Of a stretch of DNA of 64,000 bases, positions 60,540 through 64,000 are shown piece after piece. Origin of the DNA: Corythucha ciliata (lineage: Eukaryota > Arthropoda > Insecta > Hemiptera > Tingidae). Numbering within the stretch: the first letter of the stretch is position 1; every line of letters starts with the position of its first letter. The notes beneath the pieces were generated by a model. It worked only from the letters and a program-made list of their open reading frames with translations, was not told the origin of the DNA and ran no database searches. The stretch spans positions 46,838,751-46,902,750 of the forward strand of contig CM075942.1 in assembly GCA_038030265.1 (NCBI GenBank), in the 5' to 3' direction. Position numbers and translations under genes: made by a program.

Positions 60540-60790
60540 AGGCGCTATAAAACACAAGTGCGGAAGCACGCAAATCGGCGCTATATTTTGTCCCTCATAT
60601 GATTATAAATATCACCTGGTCTCATTGGTAAGTTGGGTATTTTTATTTATTTCGACCACATTTCACGTTTGTTTTTTGTTACAATGACAATTTTTTCATT
60701 CATAGTATTGAGTTTACCCTAACGACTGTGGGACAAAATATTATGGCGCTGAAATCCGTGTTGCCGTACCTGTGTTTTAAAGGTTCTCTA
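60540..60790. mobile_element. 251-bp hAT-like MITE with 8-bp target duplication
   Basis: Perfect GCCTAACT at 60532-60539 and 60791-60798. Inverted terminal zones of about 55 bp share TAAAACACA and ATTTTGTCCC. An 8-bp duplication is the hallmark of hAT elements; assignment is inference as no transposase is present. Confidence 0.8.
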
Positions 60791-61029
60791 GCCTAACTGA
60801 GCCTCCGCGCAATGTAAAATGGAAAACATTGTCAGTTTTTGGATAGGAAATCAGGAATAAAAGACTAAAACCGATAGTTTCCCAACGATTATGTTAGTTT
60901 TTGATGGATTGCGAGCCTTAGTGTGAAAACTCAGTTTCCGGTGAAGAATTTGACGATTTATTGCGCCTACTTCAGATTTAATGAACTATCAGTTGATATT
61001 GTTAGTATGGTCGCTTAGACTACGAGGGT

Positions 61030-61224
61030 TGGTAGGTAATGCATGCATGAAACTGTAGCCGTAGGAGCCTACGTTGTCTATCTTCCCTCGTTGAGGTGCG
61101 TTAGAAACGATCCGGTTTCGGCTGCTCGCCATCTTCAGCATCTGTAAGTACAACTGAACCTCAACGAGGGAAGACAGACAACGTAGGCTCCTACGGCTAC
61201 AGTTTCATGCACGCATTAACTACC
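61030..61224. repeat. Inverted repeat with Penelope-type loop
   Basis: Arms 61030-61096 and 61155-61224 (GTAGCCGTAGGAGCCTACGT core) flank a loop. The minus strand of the loop reads CTGAAGATGGC, GAGCA, GCCGAAAC, matching hammerhead core CUGANGA, stem II and GAAA. Stem I is not evident, so activity is doubtful. Confidence 0.65.
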
Positions 61225-61770
61225 AGTTCTTTTTTGCTGGGGTCCCTAGAACATCCGACATATTCTGCCCACCCTTGGGTCAAGGGCTGGCTACGCCCCT
61301 GGAAACAATAATCACTCAGTGACACATCACAAACACAAAACTATAAATATAAACTGAAAAGCGACAACAAGTTTTCACACCGCGGTAGGCGAAGGCGATA
61401 GTAAAGGCAAAGGCGATGTATTAGAAGTTTGAGGCTTTGGGAACATGAGCATTTGTGTAGCTTGAAAAAAACGTTCTCTCCTAGTCGCCACCACTCATTT
61501 TGCTTCCGAGCTACGGAAGCATTGTTTTCACTTCTAGGAAATTTTTTTTTTTCTTCTTTAAAATCGAAATTTCCACTTGCATTTCACGTTTTATACCTTC
61601 CTGAAAAATTTCGGTTTCGAGTCTGTCTGTCTGTCCGCAAATCCTTGTAACAAGCATATCTTCCATAGTTTTTATCCGAATTTGATGAAATTTTCAGGGA
61701 ATATATGTGTTGGCTAGCAGAGGGTCCCCTATCAATTTCGTCAAAATCGTACAAGGGGGAGGGGGTGAAA
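61225..61770. other. hAT-end fragment and a common insect repeat phrase
   Basis: GGCTGGCTACGCCCCTGG near 61284 is the reverse complement of a CAGGGGCGTAGCCAG hAT-type terminus. At 61620-61735 the GTCTGTCTGTCTGTCCGC phrase followed by TTTGATGAAATTTTCAG resembles a repeat widespread in arthropod DNA. An open frame at 61429-61650 looks incidental. Confidence 0.4.
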
Positions 61771-61892
61771 AGCGAGGAAGCACTGTGCTATAATCATTAG
61801 CAGACGTTTTTAAAATGATTTGAGAAAACAGTAAAATATGTTAACAAAAATAGCGAGGAAGCACTGTGCTATAATCATTAGCAGACGTTTTT
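61771..61892 (+). repeat. Perfect 41-bp direct repeat at the duplication boundary
   Basis: 61771-61811 and 61852-61892 are identical (start AGCGAGGAAGCACTGTGCTA), period 81 bp. The second copy abuts the inner edge of the inverted duplication. Confidence 0.9.
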
Positions 61893-62440
61893 CACTATGG
61901 CGGGAGAAGGTCTCCAAGAAAGATATTCCTGCCAGCGGAAGCTGTTTTGGGTGAGAAAGAGATTTTTTAGCGCACCCGGATCTCGAGGTCAAGCCATTGA
62001 TTTATTTTGACTAGGTATTGAGACGGATGTTACAGTAAGATTTTACAAGATAATTTTCTCTTTTGTCTACTAGCATTTTATTTCTTTTCAATTTCAGTTA
62101 CGGTGACGGAGTGATTATAGGAGTGGCTTCTCGTAGGAGAGATTGGATACGACGACCAACTCCCCAGAAACTGTTGTCCTGGTTGGTATTGCTAATAGTT
62201 GGTTTTCATAGTGAGCTGCATTCTGATTGCAAGCTGTCAAATAGAAAGCATCGCTGTGCTTTACTTCCGTCTTCTTTTTCCCATCTTTTCTCAATCAGAT
62301 ATAACGAAGAATCGGGAATGTTCCCACAAATACAACACTTGCGCATTGCCGCATTGGTCTTATTATTGTCAGATTTATTATTTACCTGTGCTCTTGTCCT
62401 GAAAAATATCTGTCCTCATGAAGAAATGTGTATTACATAG

Positions 62441-63137
62441 GTATTTTTAAACATTTAGCTACATCGCACGTATCACATATTTTATATGCACGCGCTGGTC
62501 GCTGAGCTCCACCCTATGCACCGAACCAATCAGGGCAGGATACCAAATTACCAATCATATTTTACACAAGAAAAAACCCTAATGAATGAGGTGTTATTAT
62601 TAATAAACTTATACACAGGACACCGGGCCATCACCGGGCGTCCGCTGATTCACTTTAAATTTATAACCTTATTGTTTTTACGTAAAAAAAGAAGAGATAG
62701 AGAACAAAAAAGTCAAAAAACAGACCTGCGAATGAGACATGTGACCTTCACTGCAAGTAAGAGTCCCTCTTTCCAACACTCACCCTTGGTAGGTGGTGCG
62801 CGGGGGTGTTCTAATGTATTTACGATTTTTCTGTTTCGGGCGCTAATTTTTATCCGATCGTAAATCTCAGAAATGTTTTGGAACCAGTGACTTACCCTAC
62901 AACTGGGCTGTGCATGATTTTCCCAAATTTATAAAAAATCGAGATTTTGTGTGTCTAATTTTTGGGTTACGAGGTGAACTCTAAAAAAAGGTTAACGACG
63001 CGAATTGTAGGTGAGTACCAGAGTAAAATCCATTTTTCAAAATTAAAATCGGACCATTTTTGGAGCCGTGAGGAGTGCCGCCGCAGCGTCTATATTCCCT
63101 CTCACTTGCACACTTATCATCCCCTTTCGCCTTAAGT
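62441..63137. other. Segment present only in the right arm
   Basis: At the matching left-arm point (56553-56572) only about 20 bp are found. Either an insertion in the right arm or a deletion in the left. No terminal inverted repeats or target duplication seen. An open frame at 62486-62863 (125 codons, +) has no recognisable domain. Confidence 0.6.
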
Positions 63138-63945
63138 CTTCAGAGCTTATGCGGGTAGTTTAATTTAACTGCCGAACTATTCCGTTTCGTGTTGGAATAT
63201 TTCTCCTCCGTTCCCCCGCAACATCAAAGGATGTACTCGAGTTGGAGGGTACTACATAATATTTTGTACACAAAAGGGAATAAATCCAGCCAAAATGCGT
63301 TCTCCAAAGATTGCGGAATTTATTCAACGACATTTTATACTTCCAGCTTGTTCTTTTATACGATCCAGCACTTTACGGCTGTGACGCAAAAAAAAAAACG
63401 AAGAAGTTGGAGATGAAAAAACGTGGGAGGTTGCTAACAACGTGCCATGGGCTCCGTGACGAGACGGGAAATTAAAATTAAAAATGAAGGGCGAAGCACT
63501 TTTGTTCTTCGTTTTGCAATGATTCCAGTTTCATGGAAGTTTTTTTTTTTTTTTCCCCTATTATTTTTCCCGTTCAAACCCCTTAACAAGAAAGATTGAC
63601 TGAGCGGGGACATCCAACATCCCCATCCACCACCACTCTTCGAAGATTCAACGTACTAAGCCCTGTTTTACCCAAAACGTTTTGTCACACTTTTACGGAT
63701 CCACCCTGCATGTATTTTTGAGAACAAACATTATATGTATATGACCCCTAGGATTAAATAATTACTTTTAAATCATTCCCGGTGTTCTAATGAACTAGTG
63801 TTCGTTCCCCCGTCGTGTTCAATGTAGTTGTTTTTCAAACTGAACCTAACAAAATAAAGTTTAAGAAAAACCAACGAAAATAATAATCACATAAAAAATT
63901 AAACAAGAAAAAATTGAAAGTTCCGTGATAACGCGATAGACTCAC

Positions 63946-64000
63946 CTGTCGAGCAATGTGCCGCGTAATCCACTCGTCGAGCCAAATTTTCGGTGGTTTG
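63946..64000 (-). CDS. Internal exon of an unidentified gene (right copy, cut by the window end)
   Basis: Minus-strand twin of 55578-55665. The donor CAG/GTGAGT is intact and 18 residues (KPPKIWLDEWITRHIARQ) are conserved with two silent changes. The acceptor side lies beyond the window. Confidence 0.5.

Larger units (their letters stand above)
61893..64000. repeat. Right arm of the large inverted duplication, continues past the window
   Basis: Reverse complement of 55607-56975 plus 58975-59127, with the fold-back insertion absent and about 700 bp extra at 62441-63137. Confidence 0.85.

Noticed and set aside
62063..62440. 125-codon plus-strand frame in the right arm
   Set aside because: The matching left-arm strand is broken by small indels and the opposite strand gives equally open frames; no domain is visible.

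Overview
The window looks like arthropod nuclear DNA, most likely from an insect with an expanded, transposon-rich genome. A hemipteran such as a whitefly or planthopper would fit, but that is inference. The reasons are short GT-AG introns (62-124 bp) in the one clear gene, an insect-style SLC36 amino acid transporter, no bacterial operon structure, many homopolymer runs, and a very dense load of inverted-repeat elements.

Genes. Only one gene is secure: a seven-coding-exon SLC36/PAT-type amino acid transporter on the + strand (2345-4157), probably missing its 5' exon(s). Elsewhere there are isolated exon-like segments with plausible splice borders: 17974-18369 (-), 21697-22477 (+), 23874-23970 (-), 24752-24801 (+), 48515-48571 (+), 53056-53120 (+), 53320-54135 (-), and 55578-55665 (+) with its inverted twin at 63946-64000 (-). 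I could not name any of these products. The twin exon differs at two visible sites, both synonymous.

Mobile DNA. Most of the rest is transposon material whose ends can often be placed exactly. There is a 177-bp perfect palindrome with a canonical hammerhead ribozyme in each arm (5374-5805, Penelope-like). Several MITEs have TTA or TAA target duplications (7749-7886 and its reverse-complement sibling 34455-34592, 28961-29199, 43292-43478). One hAT-like MITE has a perfect 8-bp target duplication (60540-60790). A 4.5-kb element with about 0.5-kb terminal inverted repeats and CTT duplications (15747-20282) carries a nested CACTG-ended element (17224-19425). A second CACTG element lies at 20473-23112. 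A tRNA-related sequence forms a head-to-head palindrome at 36866-37187.

Arrays. At least four families of degenerate tandem repeats with units of about 28-40 bp are scattered over the window, called A to D here. They serve as the substrate into which elements have landed: one A array is split into three pieces by the two large elements between 15.7 and 23.1 kb. At 39.17 kb a B array changes directly into an A array.

Right end. From 55.58 kb to the end lies a large inverted duplication (arms 55578-59127 and 61893-64000+). The left arm is interrupted by a 1,999-bp fold-back transposon (56976-58974). The right arm keeps the empty target site, so the insertion is dated relative to the duplication.
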